Of a stretch of DNA of 7,931 bases, positions 1 through 6,267 are shown piece by piece. Numbering within the stretch: the first letter of the stretch is position 1; every line of letters begins with the position of its first letter. This DNA is from Candidatus Poribacteria bacterium (lineage in GTDB: Bacteria > Poribacteria > WGA-4E > WGA-3G). The DNA is taken from NCBI GenBank assembly GCA_009835515.1, contig VXXH01000750.1, forward strand, positions 1-7,931, written 5' to 3'. Made by a program: the position numbers and the translations under genes. The notes beneath the pieces are model-generated. The model searched no databases. It worked only from the letters and a program-made list of their open reading frames with translations, and had not been told where the DNA came from.

Positions 1-68
1 CGGTTGAATTGATTTCTCGTTTGGATAAAAACTGAGGTTATCAGTAGAAGTAAAGATGATTTGATCTA

Positions 69-114
69 TATCTTTTCTTCGGTTGTCAATTTTCACCGTA
101 TCTTTTCGGTTCGT
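69..114 (+). repeat. Short imperfect direct repeat in the leader of the LRR gene
   Basis: TATCTTTTC occurs at 69-77 and again at 99-107, 30 nt apart. Each copy is followed by GGTT (after an extra TTC in the first copy). It lies in the 132-nt leader, where I could not find a convincing -35/-10 pair. It may be a regulator site or chance in a T-rich stretch. Confidence 0.3.
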
Positions 115-123
115 GTTGATAAA

Positions 124-129
124 AAGGGG
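124..129 (+). promoter_or_regulatory. Likely ribosome binding site of the LRR protein gene
   Basis: AAGGGG lies 3 nt before ATG 133 and 6 nt before ATG 136. The second spacing is the more usual, so translation may begin at 136, which would remove one residue. The site argues against the upstream in-frame TTG at 61, which would put about 24 non-signal-like residues before the Lys-rich start of the signal peptide. Confidence 0.5.
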
Positions 130-132
130 TTT

Positions 133-3100
133 ATGATGAAAAAGCTATTTGTAAATCGGAAAATAATCCTGTCTATTATCGCAGGAACATTGTTGATATA
201 CGGGGTACAAGCTGTAGGTTATGCTCAAGACAATACACCCACTGTTGCACCAGGTGATACGAATACTTCGCTTAGAGTAAGTTTTATAGATATCCTCTAC
301 ACTTTTGATGAAAATGCTTATCAAATTCAGTTGCGTCGAAAAATACCTCAGAGCACTTGGATTACAAATTGCGTAGATATTTCTTACAGAGGCAGGGCAG
401 GGAGTATTGAGATATATACATATTTCCATGACCTTGAGCCTGGAGTTACATACGAGGCGCGCTACCGAGATACCAACGAGCCCGATTGTACTGAGAATCC
501 ACCTTCTCCAGATCCGTGGTCTGCGATAGGTCAAGGAACGACCTTGTTAGAGAATCCACCTGTAGCTGAATTCGTAGATACCACTTTAGCCATTGTTGTG
601 CGTAGGACTCTGAGGCTTGATCTTGCTAATGGTGTTAATGTCCTGACAATTCCTATAGCCGAGTTATCAAAACTTAAAACACTATCGGCCGGCAAGTCAT
701 CCACAACAGATGATTTGGGACTACCAGTAATAACTGAGCTCGCCGGTCTGGAGCATGCAACGCAGCTCATAACTTTATATCTTAGAGGTCAGGATGTCAC
801 TGACCTTACACCGCTCACACACCTCGCGCAGCTCACCAATATAGATCTTTGGGGGAATAGAATCCTTGATATTACGCCCCTTGCCCAACTTACGCAACTT
901 ATTGTGTTGGATCTTGGCGGTCCTCGCACCGGTAACGATATCAGGGACATCATGCCGCTTGCACAACTCACGCAGCTCAGGGAATTGGGGCTCAGTGCTA
1001 ATGAGATCAGTGACCTTAGCCCACTCGCAGGACTCACAGAACTCAGAGAGTTAAGTCTTGATTTTAATCTAATTAGCGATATTCGCCCACTCGCCCAACT
1101 CATAGAACTAACAACGTTAACACTCAGTGCTAATCAGGTTAGTGATATTTCTCCGCTTACCCAGCTCACAAAACTAACACTGTTAGGCCTTACGACGAAT
1201 CAAATCAAAGACATCACACCGCTCGCACAAATGAAACAATTGACGTTTTTACAACTTGGGTACAATCAAATCCGTGACATCACGCCGCTTGGTCAAGCGG
1301 AATCACTAACAAAGTTATATTTGAATCATAATCAGATCCGAGACCTTAGTCCACTCACAACGCTGACACAGTTGACGACGTTGGATCTCGCCAGTAATCA
1401 AATCAGCGACGTTACGCCACTTGTGCAACTTTCTGAATCGCTGGAGGTGTTGGACCTCCGAGACAATCAAATCCAAGATGTCACGCCTCTCGCGAGTTTG
1501 ATAGCTCTTGAAAGGTTATCACTTCGAGATAATCCAATCACGAGTACGTTCCCGCTTAATGTGATTTTGGATGAGAACCCAGATGTGGATATAGATATTG
1601 AGGTTGTCAGTGAGGAAGGTGGACCAACGTTGACGGCTGTATTATCAACGCCCCAGCCTTTTGTTACTCTGAATGGGAGTGTTCTAACGCTAACGTTGAG
1701 CAGCGGGGAATTTGAGGGCAGAACTGATATTCGGGATGCTCTCACGATATCTGGCATCACCGGTATCACTTTCCATTGGACAGATATAGAACACATCAGT
1801 GATACAGAAATAGCGATTAAACTTACATTCATGGGCAGTATTAACACGGATAGTAGGTTGATTTTTACTTTAGGACCAAGCGGAATAAAGAATTACAACG
1901 GTCCTTCACTCACCGCAGACGTACCTATTGCTCCGACAGTTGAGGTAACTGACGGGTTGGTAGCATCAGCCATTCCATTAACGGCGGCAAACCTGCATGG
2001 TAGTATAGTCATGCTAATATTGAGCGGAAAAAAATATGATACCAATCCGAACTTCGTCAGTGGGAACATAGCGGTATCAGGTGTAGACGGCGTAGCACTC
2101 AGGCGGCAGAATGTGGAGCGCGTCAGCGACACACTGGTAACAATTCAACTTGAGTTCAGCGGAAACATTGACACAGATAGCGCACTCACATTCACTGTTG
2201 GTGCGAAGGCAATAGCCGATTACGACGGCCCCGCACTTACCTCAGAATTACCTGTCACTGTGAGTGCTGCAACCGAAACACCAACAATCACTGAAACAGC
2301 AACTACGGATGCCACAGTTAGCATTACCCCATCCTCAATCGCATCCGCTGCTGTTGGTGAACAATTAGAGTTCAGTTTAAACATCACAGGTGGTGAAGCC
2401 GTCGCAGGCTATCAGGCAACCGTGCAATTTGACCCGACTGCCCTCCGTTATGTCTCTGGGGCAAACGGCGATTTTCTACCCGCTGATGCGTTCTTTGTGC
2501 AGCCTCTTGTGGAAAACAATCTCGTAAAATTGAACGCCGCATCACTCACTGGAGAAAGCAAGGGGGATGGCACGCTCGTAACGCTCACATTTGAGGTAAT
2601 TGATGCCAAGGTATCCACTTTAATCTTATCTGACGTACTTCTCTCCAACAGCGCAGGGGAAACGTTTGTCCCTCATATTGAAAGCGCTGAGATAACTGAA
2701 CCAACCGGTCTAAAAGGCGATGTCAACGGTGATGGTACTGTTAACATTGCCGATTTAGTGTTGGTCGCCTCAAATCTCGGTAAGACAGGACAGAATGCTG
2801 CAGATGTCAACGGTGATGGTGTTGTCAACATCGCTGATCTCGTCTTGGTCGCTGGCGCATTAGGCAATAGTGCCGCTGCACCTTCTCTACATCCCCAAGC
2901 CTTAGAAATGCTCACCGCTACAGAGGTCAAACAGTGGCTTTCACAAGCACAGCAATTGAACATCACGGATACAACGTCACAGCGCGGTATCCTGTTTTTA
3001 CAACAACTTCTTGAAGCGTTGACCCCCAAAGAGACAGCATTGCTGCCTAACTACCCGAACCCATTCAATCCTGAGACATGGATTCCGTATCAGTTGGCAA

Positions 3101-3321
3101 AAGGTGCGGATGTAACACTGCACATCTACGCTGTGAATGGACGATTAGTACGGACACTAACACTCGGACATCAAGCGGCAGGTATATATCAAAGTCGTTC
3201 TCGTGCAGCGTATTGGAACGGCAAAGACGGGTTCGGTGAGACTGTCGCAAGCGGCGTCTATTTCTATACACTCACAGCAGGTGATTTCTCGGCAACGCGA
3301 AAGATGTTGATACGGAAGTAA
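133..3321 (+). CDS. Secreted multidomain LRR / cohesin / dockerin protein with C-terminal FlgD/T9SS-like module
   Basis: Probable exported surface or extracellular protein of 1062 residues. The N-terminus (MMKKLFVNRK, a hydrophobic stretch about 11-28, then GYAQ) is a signal peptide, cleaved probably near residues 27-32. Domains in order: fibronectin-III-like region about 43-139 (ending LEPGVTYEARYRD...WSAIGQGTT); pre-LRR cap 143-199; about 12 leucine-rich repeats 200-468 of SDS22/internalin type; two related ~100-residue modules 499-709; Thr-rich linker 711-726; cohesin-like domain about 727-855 (ITPSSIASAAVGEQLEFSL, VQFDPTALRY, GTLVTLTFEV); dockerin 859-912; C-terminal FlgD-Ig/T9SS-like module 971-1062. 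The open frame extends back to a TTG at 61, but ATG 133 (or 136) starts the signal peptide directly and follows AAGGGG at 124-129, 3 nt before ATG 133 and 6 nt before ATG 136. A role in protein binding or host/cell contact is inferred from family knowledge. The binding partner is unknown and no enzymatic domain was seen. Confidence 0.93.
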   Translation: MMKKLFVNRKIILSIIAGTLLIYGVQAVGYAQDNTPTVAPGDTNTSLRVSFIDILYTFDENAYQIQLRRKIPQSTWITNCVDISYRGRAGSIEIYTYFHDLEPGVTYEARYRDTNEPDCTENPPSPDPWSAIGQGTTLLENPPVAEFVDTTLAIVVRRTLRLDLANGVNVLTIPIAELSKLKTLSAGKSSTTDDLGLPVITELAGLEHATQLITLYLRGQDVTDLTPLTHLAQLTNIDLWGNRILDITPLAQLTQLIVLDLGGPRTGNDIRDIMPLAQLTQLRELGLSANEISDLSPLAGLTELRELSLDFNLISDIRPLAQLIELTTLTLSANQVSDISPLTQLTKLTLLGLTTNQIKDITPLAQMKQLTFLQLGYNQIRDITPLGQAESLTKLYLNHNQIRDLSPLTTLTQLTTLDLASNQISDVTPLVQLSESLEVLDLRDNQIQDVTPLASLIALERLSLRDNPITSTFPLNVILDENPDVDIDIEVVSEEGGPTLTAVLSTPQPFVTLNGSVLTLTLSSGEFEGRTDIRDALTISGITGITFHWTDIEHISDTEIAIKLTFMGSINTDSRLIFTLGPSGIKNYNGPSLTADVPIAPTVEVTDGLVASAIPLTAANLHGSIVMLILSGKKYDTNPNFVSGNIAVSGVDGVALRRQNVERVSDTLVTIQLEFSGNIDTDSALTFTVGAKAIADYDGPALTSELPVTVSAATETPTITETATTDATVSITPSSIASAAVGEQLEFSLNITGGEAVAGYQATVQFDPTALRYVSGANGDFLPADAFFVQPLVENNLVKLNAASLTGESKGDGTLVTLTFEVIDAKVSTLILSDVLLSNSAGETFVPHIESAEITEPTGLKGDVNGDGTVNIADLVLVASNLGKTGQNAADVNGDGVVNIADLVLVAGALGNSAAAPSLHPQALEMLTATEVKQWLSQAQQLNITDTTSQRGILFLQQLLEALTPKETALLPNYPNPFNPETWIPYQLAKGADVTLHIYAVNGRLVRTLTLGHQAAGIYQSRSRAAYWNGKDGFGETVASGVYFYTLTAGDFSATRKMLIRK
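730..1536 (+). repeat. Leucine-rich repeat array, about 12 units of 22 residues
   Basis: Residues 200-468 of the secreted protein consist of units with the pattern I-x-D-(I/L/V)-(T/S)-P-L-x-x-L-x-x-L-x-x-L-x-L-x-x-N-x. Examples begin at residues 270, 292, 314, 336, 358, 380 and 402. Most units are exactly 22 residues. One (244-269) is 26 and one (424-446) is 23. This is the bacterial internalin/SDS22-like subtype, which forms a curved protein-binding solenoid. Similarity is also visible in the DNA: 1201-1230 and 1267-1296 are alike and 66 nt apart, consistent with expansion by duplication. Confidence 0.93.
1627..2259 (+). repeat. Two tandem ~100-residue modules of unidentified beta-rich family
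   Basis: Residues about 499-600 and 601-709 of the secreted protein align with each other. Shared landmarks are LNGSVLTLTLSS against LHGSIVMLILSG, ISGITGITF against VSGVDGVAL, IEHISDTEIAIKLTFMGSI against VERVSDTLVTIQLEFSGNI, NTDSRLIFTLG against DTDSALTFTVG, and the ends YNGPSLTADVPI against YDGPALTSELPV. The alternating hydrophobic pattern suggests an Ig-like beta sandwich. I do not recognise a named family. The copies sit between the LRR solenoid and the cohesin region, where a stalk or spacer would be expected. Confidence 0.8.
2707..2868 (+). repeat. Dockerin type I pair of calcium-binding loops
   Basis: Residues 859-912 contain two dockerin half-repeats, GDVNGDGTVNIADLVLVASNLG and its near copy starting DVNGDGVVNIADL, 28 residues apart. 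The DxNxDGxxNxxD loops carry all the acidic and Asn positions expected to bind calcium in an F-hand. The DNA of the two loops is identical over 18 nt (2719-2736 and 2803-2820). Dockerins bind cohesins, and a cohesin-like domain lies immediately N-terminal in the same chain (about 2311-2697). Confidence 0.9.
3043..3321 (+). other. C-terminal FlgD-Ig / T9SS-like sorting module (coding)
   Basis: Residues 971-1062 begin LPNYPNPFNPETWIPYQL and continue with VTLHIYAVNGRLVRTL, AAYWNGKDGFGETVASGVYFYTL and a basic end KMLIRK. This matches the general pattern of the type IX secretion C-terminal domain and the FlgD-type Ig fold: a conserved NPFNP turn, a W-(N/D)-G-x-(N/D) motif and a GVYFY strand. Whether it acts as a secretion signal in this phylum is uncertain, and no T9SS gene is in the window. 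Confidence 0.8.
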
Positions 3322-3331
3322 GTTTTCTAAA

Positions 3332-3396
3332 CTATCGGACGAGGTCCTCGTGTCTCGCCTCTATAACGAATTTTATAAAAAGGAGACATCCGATAG
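3332..3396. repeat. 65-nt interrupted palindrome with a side hairpin, between convergent genes
   Basis: The right arm GAGACATCCGATAG (3383-3396) is the exact reverse complement of a left arm split in two: CTATCGGA (3332-3339) and TGTCTC (3351-3356). The 11 nt between the halves (CGAGGTCCTCG, 3340-3350) are themselves palindromic and can form a 4-bp hairpin with a 3-nt loop. The interior contains a further stem, TATAA (3362-3366) with TTATA (3373-3377), closing a 6-nt loop, separated from the outer stem by a symmetric 5x5 internal loop. It begins 11 nt after the LRR gene stop. No T-run follows either arm, so it is not a classical intrinsic terminator. It could stabilise or end convergent transcripts, or be a small mobile palindromic repeat. 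Confidence 0.75.
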
Positions 3397-3545
3397 ACAT
3401 GAATTGTCTGTACAAAATGCTACAGAACACCAAAATTAGAGGAAATACCTAAGTAACATTTATCAGAAGAAAGCGGAGAAACGGAAGACGACACCCCGAA
3501 CGCATGGTGCGATCGTAAGTTGTTGACTTTACCCACACATTACTA
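3397..3545. other. Intergenic stretch with no supported gene
   Basis: This is the remainder of the gap between the convergent genes. On the + strand a 17-codon frame (ATG 3399, stop 3450-3452) follows AAGGAG at 3380-3385, but the spacing is 13 nt. The same frame continues after the stop for 21 codons, including the basic segment FIRRKRRNGRRHPERMVRS, to a second stop. This may be coding debris or chance. I see no clear terminator for the - strand operon here. Confidence 0.4.
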
Positions 3546-4565
3546 CTACCGATCCTCAACCATCTCACGAACAGGTGGATTCGCTGGTTCCACAGGTTCC
3601 GGACGCTGCTCCAGCCACCACGCAAAGAGAACGACCAAGCACGCAAGCACCATAGCACTTAACGCCATCGGGATACCTGTCGATTTCCCGTCACTTGCAT
3701 CAATCTGGGATTTCGCAACAACCGCAGAGACGATAGTGGCGATAGCCAGCACAAGATTTACAGTCCACAGCACTTGGAAAAGCACAGCGATGAGTGAAAC
3801 CACGGCAACAGTAAGGCTCAATTGCGCAAGCGGATGGTAAGGAGTAGCCTCCACTTCTTCGGTGTCGGCAGCATTTCCATGCCTGTGAGAAATAGGCGTA
3901 GGTGCGCCTTCCTGATACGTCATCTCGATGAGACGGATAAATTCCGCAAGGAGTTTCTCTTCCTGAATCCACTCGAAAAGATCGGGATATTCATGACGGA
4001 GCAGAATCACAAACTCTTGACGTTGCGCACTAAAATCCGTGAACTCTTCCCAATCGCTTTCTGGGACGGTAACATACGGTTCGGGACCGACACGAATTTC
4101 ATATCCTTGTCCTGCGACATAGACGACGCTACCGATGCCTTCGCGTTCCGCCATTATAAGCTCTGACGAGTCTCCCGGATCAGACACCGCAGTTGCGTCA
4201 TCTTGAACGACAGCCATATCGCGTTGTTTGAGTGCCTCTGCCCTCTCTTCGGATTGCGCTGCCATTTCGTTATCTGTGACAGCCACGCCGATACGACTGA
4301 CCAGTTCCATGGCTTCTACTTCATGTTCTGGGTCCACAAGGAGCGCGGTCTGCTTCTCCGCTTTTAGTGCGACGGGTCGGCATCGGATCTGTTGCGCGTT
4401 CAAAGTGGTCTGAATCAGATTCGCTTCCCAGTTATCGCTGGTACGATGGATTTCTACCCATTCACTGGTATCGCCGATAGCTTCACCAAACAACTGGGAT
4501 ACCTGTCGGACTTGTCCTTGACTCGCTTGGGCACCCTGCGGTGGACTGACTGTTTTTTCTCTCAT
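3546..4565 (-). CDS. Membrane-anchored DUF2007-like / DUF4190-like protein of unknown function
   Basis: Protein of 339 residues. Residues about 33-90 (WVEIHRTSDNWEANLIQTTL, then QQIRCRPV and TALLVDPEHEVEAMELV) resemble the DUF2007 'putative signal transducing' fold, in which a short beta-alpha-beta unit begins with a (W/Y)-hydrophobic strand and an EA-x-x-(I/L) helix. Residues 100-140 are polar and acidic. A globular segment of no family known to me follows at about 143-220 (VVYVAGQGYEIRVGPEPYVTV, then an acidic and aromatic helix region). The C-terminus, 245-318, has three hydrophobic segments (about 247-266, 267-284, 298-317), with KSQIDASDGKSTGIPMALS between the last two, typical of DUF4190. 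There is no signal peptide, so the N-terminal part is probably cytoplasmic. The start is fixed by a strong Shine-Dalgarno sequence. It is the last gene of the - strand cluster, 30 nt after the glycosyltransferase. Function unknown; domain names are from memory of sequence patterns. Confidence 0.88.
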   Translation of the reverse strand: MREKTVSPPQGAQASQGQVRQVSQLFGEAIGDTSEWVEIHRTSDNWEANLIQTTLNAQQIRCRPVALKAEKQTALLVDPEHEVEAMELVSRIGVAVTDNEMAAQSEERAEALKQRDMAVVQDDATAVSDPGDSSELIMAEREGIGSVVYVAGQGYEIRVGPEPYVTVPESDWEEFTDFSAQRQEFVILLRHEYPDLFEWIQEEKLLAEFIRLIEMTYQEGAPTPISHRHGNAADTEEVEATPYHPLAQLSLTVAVVSLIAVLFQVLWTVNLVLAIATIVSAVVAKSQIDASDGKSTGIPMALSAMVLACLVVLFAWWLEQRPEPVEPANPPVREMVEDR

Positions 4566-4570
4566 AATAA

Positions 4571-4576
4571 CTCCTT
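4571..4576 (-). promoter_or_regulatory. Strong ribosome binding site for the DUF2007/DUF4190 gene
   Basis: On the - strand AAGGAG lies 5 nt before the ATG at 4563-4565. It is the clearest Shine-Dalgarno sequence in the cluster; the three upstream genes have weak or no recognisable ones. It fixes this start and suggests the gene is translated independently of the preceding one. Confidence 0.8.
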
Positions 4577-4595
4577 TATGGTACGGAGAGACATC

Positions 4596-5771
4596 TTAGT
4601 GACCTGTTAATAATTCAGTGTAGACAGTTTCTGTCAAAGTCGTGTTTTTTTCGCTGCTAAATAGATCTACGGCGCGATCGCGGGCAGCTTTTCTCATTGC
4701 TATCAATCGTCCTGGATCGGTTGCCAGCGTTGCGATAGCGTCAGCAATCGCTGATGCGTCTTCGGGTGGCACTAAAATCCCCGTTTCAGGGGTGACAAGT
4801 TCTTTGCTACCACCGAGCGGTGTCGCGATAACCGGTTTACCGACTGCCATTGCCTCAATGATGGTCCGTGGACATGCTTCGGGGATAATTGATGGCACCA
4901 GCACAATGTCCAATAGACTTGTTACGATACGCGTATCCGACAAAAATCCGGTGAAGATAACTGAATCTTCAACGCCTAAGTCTGCGACTTTCTGCTTGAG
5001 TGTGTCCATATAGTCAATATCTTTTTGGAAATAGGGCCCGCCTACGATGAGCAATTTTGCATTTGTCTTTTTTTTAAGTTCTCCCATTGCTTTGACTAAA
5101 AAATGGATGCCTTTTTCCGGTGTAATTCGGGTTACGACACCAACGAGGACTGCAGCATTGGGTTCACTGGAAAAGAGTTCTGTCCGAAGTGTTTCTACCT
5201 CTTCTGACGATGCCTGAAATGCGTCTAAATCCACACCGTTATAGATGAGTGTCTGTTTTGCCGCGGGTGCGAAATCCCACCGTGTTGCCTCGGATACCAA
5301 AATCACGCGATGCAGAAGCCGTTCGCAGAGCCGATCCAGAACCCCGTAAGAAGTCGCATAGCGCTTGTGCATCAGGATAGGAATCCGATTTATTTTCGCA
5401 ACAATCCCACCAAGGAGTGCCACCGAAAGTGAGTTCGCATGGATGAGGTCGATCCTATGTCGCTGCACTGCCCGATGGAGTTCAAAAATGACTCGGAGTT
5501 GCCGAAAATCTTCAAGCAGGTCCCGGAAAGTGAACCGTTTCACTTTATCGGTTTTATTATGTGCGGCAGGCAGAGAGAGTGGAATCACATTCGCCGCTGT
5601 CTTTTCAACCTCTGCTGCAAAAGCACTATCACCGAGACATCCGACAAAAGGCGTAAAGCGTTCCTTATCTAATAGGTTTAACAGGAGTAAAAGGCTCCGT
5701 TGCCCACCGCCAATGCCTGAGCCGCTATCGAGGTATAGGATATTGGATTTTGATGTGTCGGATGTTTTCAT
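4596..5771 (-). CDS. GT4-family glycosyltransferase
   Basis: A retaining, nucleotide-sugar-dependent glycosyltransferase of the GT-B fold, 391 residues, usual length for the family. It probably acts at the cytoplasmic face in envelope or exopolysaccharide synthesis. N-terminal half: NILYLDSGSGIGGGQRSL (10-27), the glycine-rich acceptor-side loop; IDLIHANS (107-114). Hinge near IYNGVD (177-182). C-terminal half: VGVVTRITPEKGIHFLVKA (210-228), with R215 and K220 expected to bind the donor diphosphate; the E-x7-E motif E298...E306 in PEACPRTIIEAMAVGKPVIA; and GILVPPED (331-338). No signal peptide or clear membrane helix is seen. The start at ATG 5769-5771 is needed to keep the first beta strand, although it overlaps the end of tsaE by 47 nt and has only a weak Shine-Dalgarno sequence. 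Donor, acceptor and product cannot be told from sequence. Confidence 0.95.
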   Translation of the reverse strand: MKTSDTSKSNILYLDSGSGIGGGQRSLLLLLNLLDKERFTPFVGCLGDSAFAAEVEKTAANVIPLSLPAAHNKTDKVKRFTFRDLLEDFRQLRVIFELHRAVQRHRIDLIHANSLSVALLGGIVAKINRIPILMHKRYATSYGVLDRLCERLLHRVILVSEATRWDFAPAAKQTLIYNGVDLDAFQASSEEVETLRTELFSSEPNAAVLVGVVTRITPEKGIHFLVKAMGELKKKTNAKLLIVGGPYFQKDIDYMDTLKQKVADLGVEDSVIFTGFLSDTRIVTSLLDIVLVPSIIPEACPRTIIEAMAVGKPVIATPLGGSKELVTPETGILVPPEDASAIADAIATLATDPGRLIAMRKAARDRAVDLFSSEKNTTLTETVYTELLTGH

Positions 5772-6228
5772 CTTCAGGACTATCTAATATGAATTCGGAA
5801 ACTGCATCATCGCTGTGTAAGGCATTTGTGTCTGAGAGCGTTATGTAGATTTTTATACAGGAATCGGGCAGTGCTTCTGCCATCCGCTCAGCCCACTCAA
5901 TGATGCAAATGCCATCACCTTCCACATATTCGCTGAGTCCGAGTTCCGCAATCTCTTCGCTATTTTCGAGGCGATATAGATCAATGTGGTAAATAGGCAC
6001 TTTCCCGTGATACTCGTTAATCAGGATGTATGAAGGGCTACTGACAATCTCATTCGGGGCGATTCCCGCGCCGTGCGCGATGCCTTGGGTTAAGCACGTC
6101 TTACCGGTGCCAAGGTCACCGATGAGTGCAATGACATCTCCTCGTTTAAGCGTTTTGCCGATTTTTTTGCCGAGTGCTTGCGTCGCCTCTGGACTTTCTG
6201 TTTTAAAGTTTTCGTTTCTGTATTCCAT
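5725..6228 (-). CDS. tsaE: tRNA threonylcarbamoyladenosine biosynthesis ATPase TsaE
   Basis: Cytoplasmic P-loop ATPase that works with TsaB and TsaD to form N6-threonylcarbamoyladenosine (t6A) at position 37 of ANN-decoding tRNAs. The 167 residues compare with about 150-160 for typical members. Walker A is GDLGTGKT (37-44, K43/T44). The family motif SSPSYILINEY is at 63-73, HIDLYRL at 81-87 and GICIIEWAERM at 106-116. The 3' end overlaps the glycosyltransferase start by 47 nt, so the C-terminal tail after about residue 151 (PEDENIRHIKIQYPIPR) is encoded by shared DNA. It follows the ABC ATPase gene by 39 nt. No good ribosome binding site is visible, so translation may depend on the upstream gene. 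tsaB, tsaC and tsaD are not in this window. The identification is firm. Confidence 0.97.
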   Translation of the reverse strand: MEYRNENFKTESPEATQALGKKIGKTLKRGDVIALIGDLGTGKTCLTQGIAHGAGIAPNEIVSSPSYILINEYHGKVPIYHIDLYRLENSEEIAELGLSEYVEGDGICIIEWAERMAEALPDSCIKIYITLSDTNALHSDDAVSEFILDSPEDENIRHIKIQYPIPR

Positions 6229-6267
6229 TGTAGTTACAGTTTCCGAGAATTTGGGAATATACAGTTC

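Noticed and set aside
61..132. TTG-initiated N-terminal extension of the LRR protein
   Set aside because: It would add about 24 residues before a normal signal peptide. ATG 133/136 has a purine-rich site just upstream and begins the typical Lys-rich signal peptide.
3332..3396. Rho-independent terminator
   Set aside because: The stem is interrupted, the closing loop region is AT-rich, and no T-run follows on either strand, so the classical definition is not met.
3399..3452. 17-codon ORF preceded by AAGGAG
   Set aside because: The spacing of 13 nt is too long, the product is very short and unrecognised, and part of the Shine-Dalgarno sequence lies inside the palindrome stem. Recorded only as possible debris.
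5365..5787. 140-codon + strand open frame opposite the glycosyltransferase
   Set aside because: Antisense to a GT4 gene with all family motifs intact; composition is low-complexity Ser/Arg and no family is recognised.
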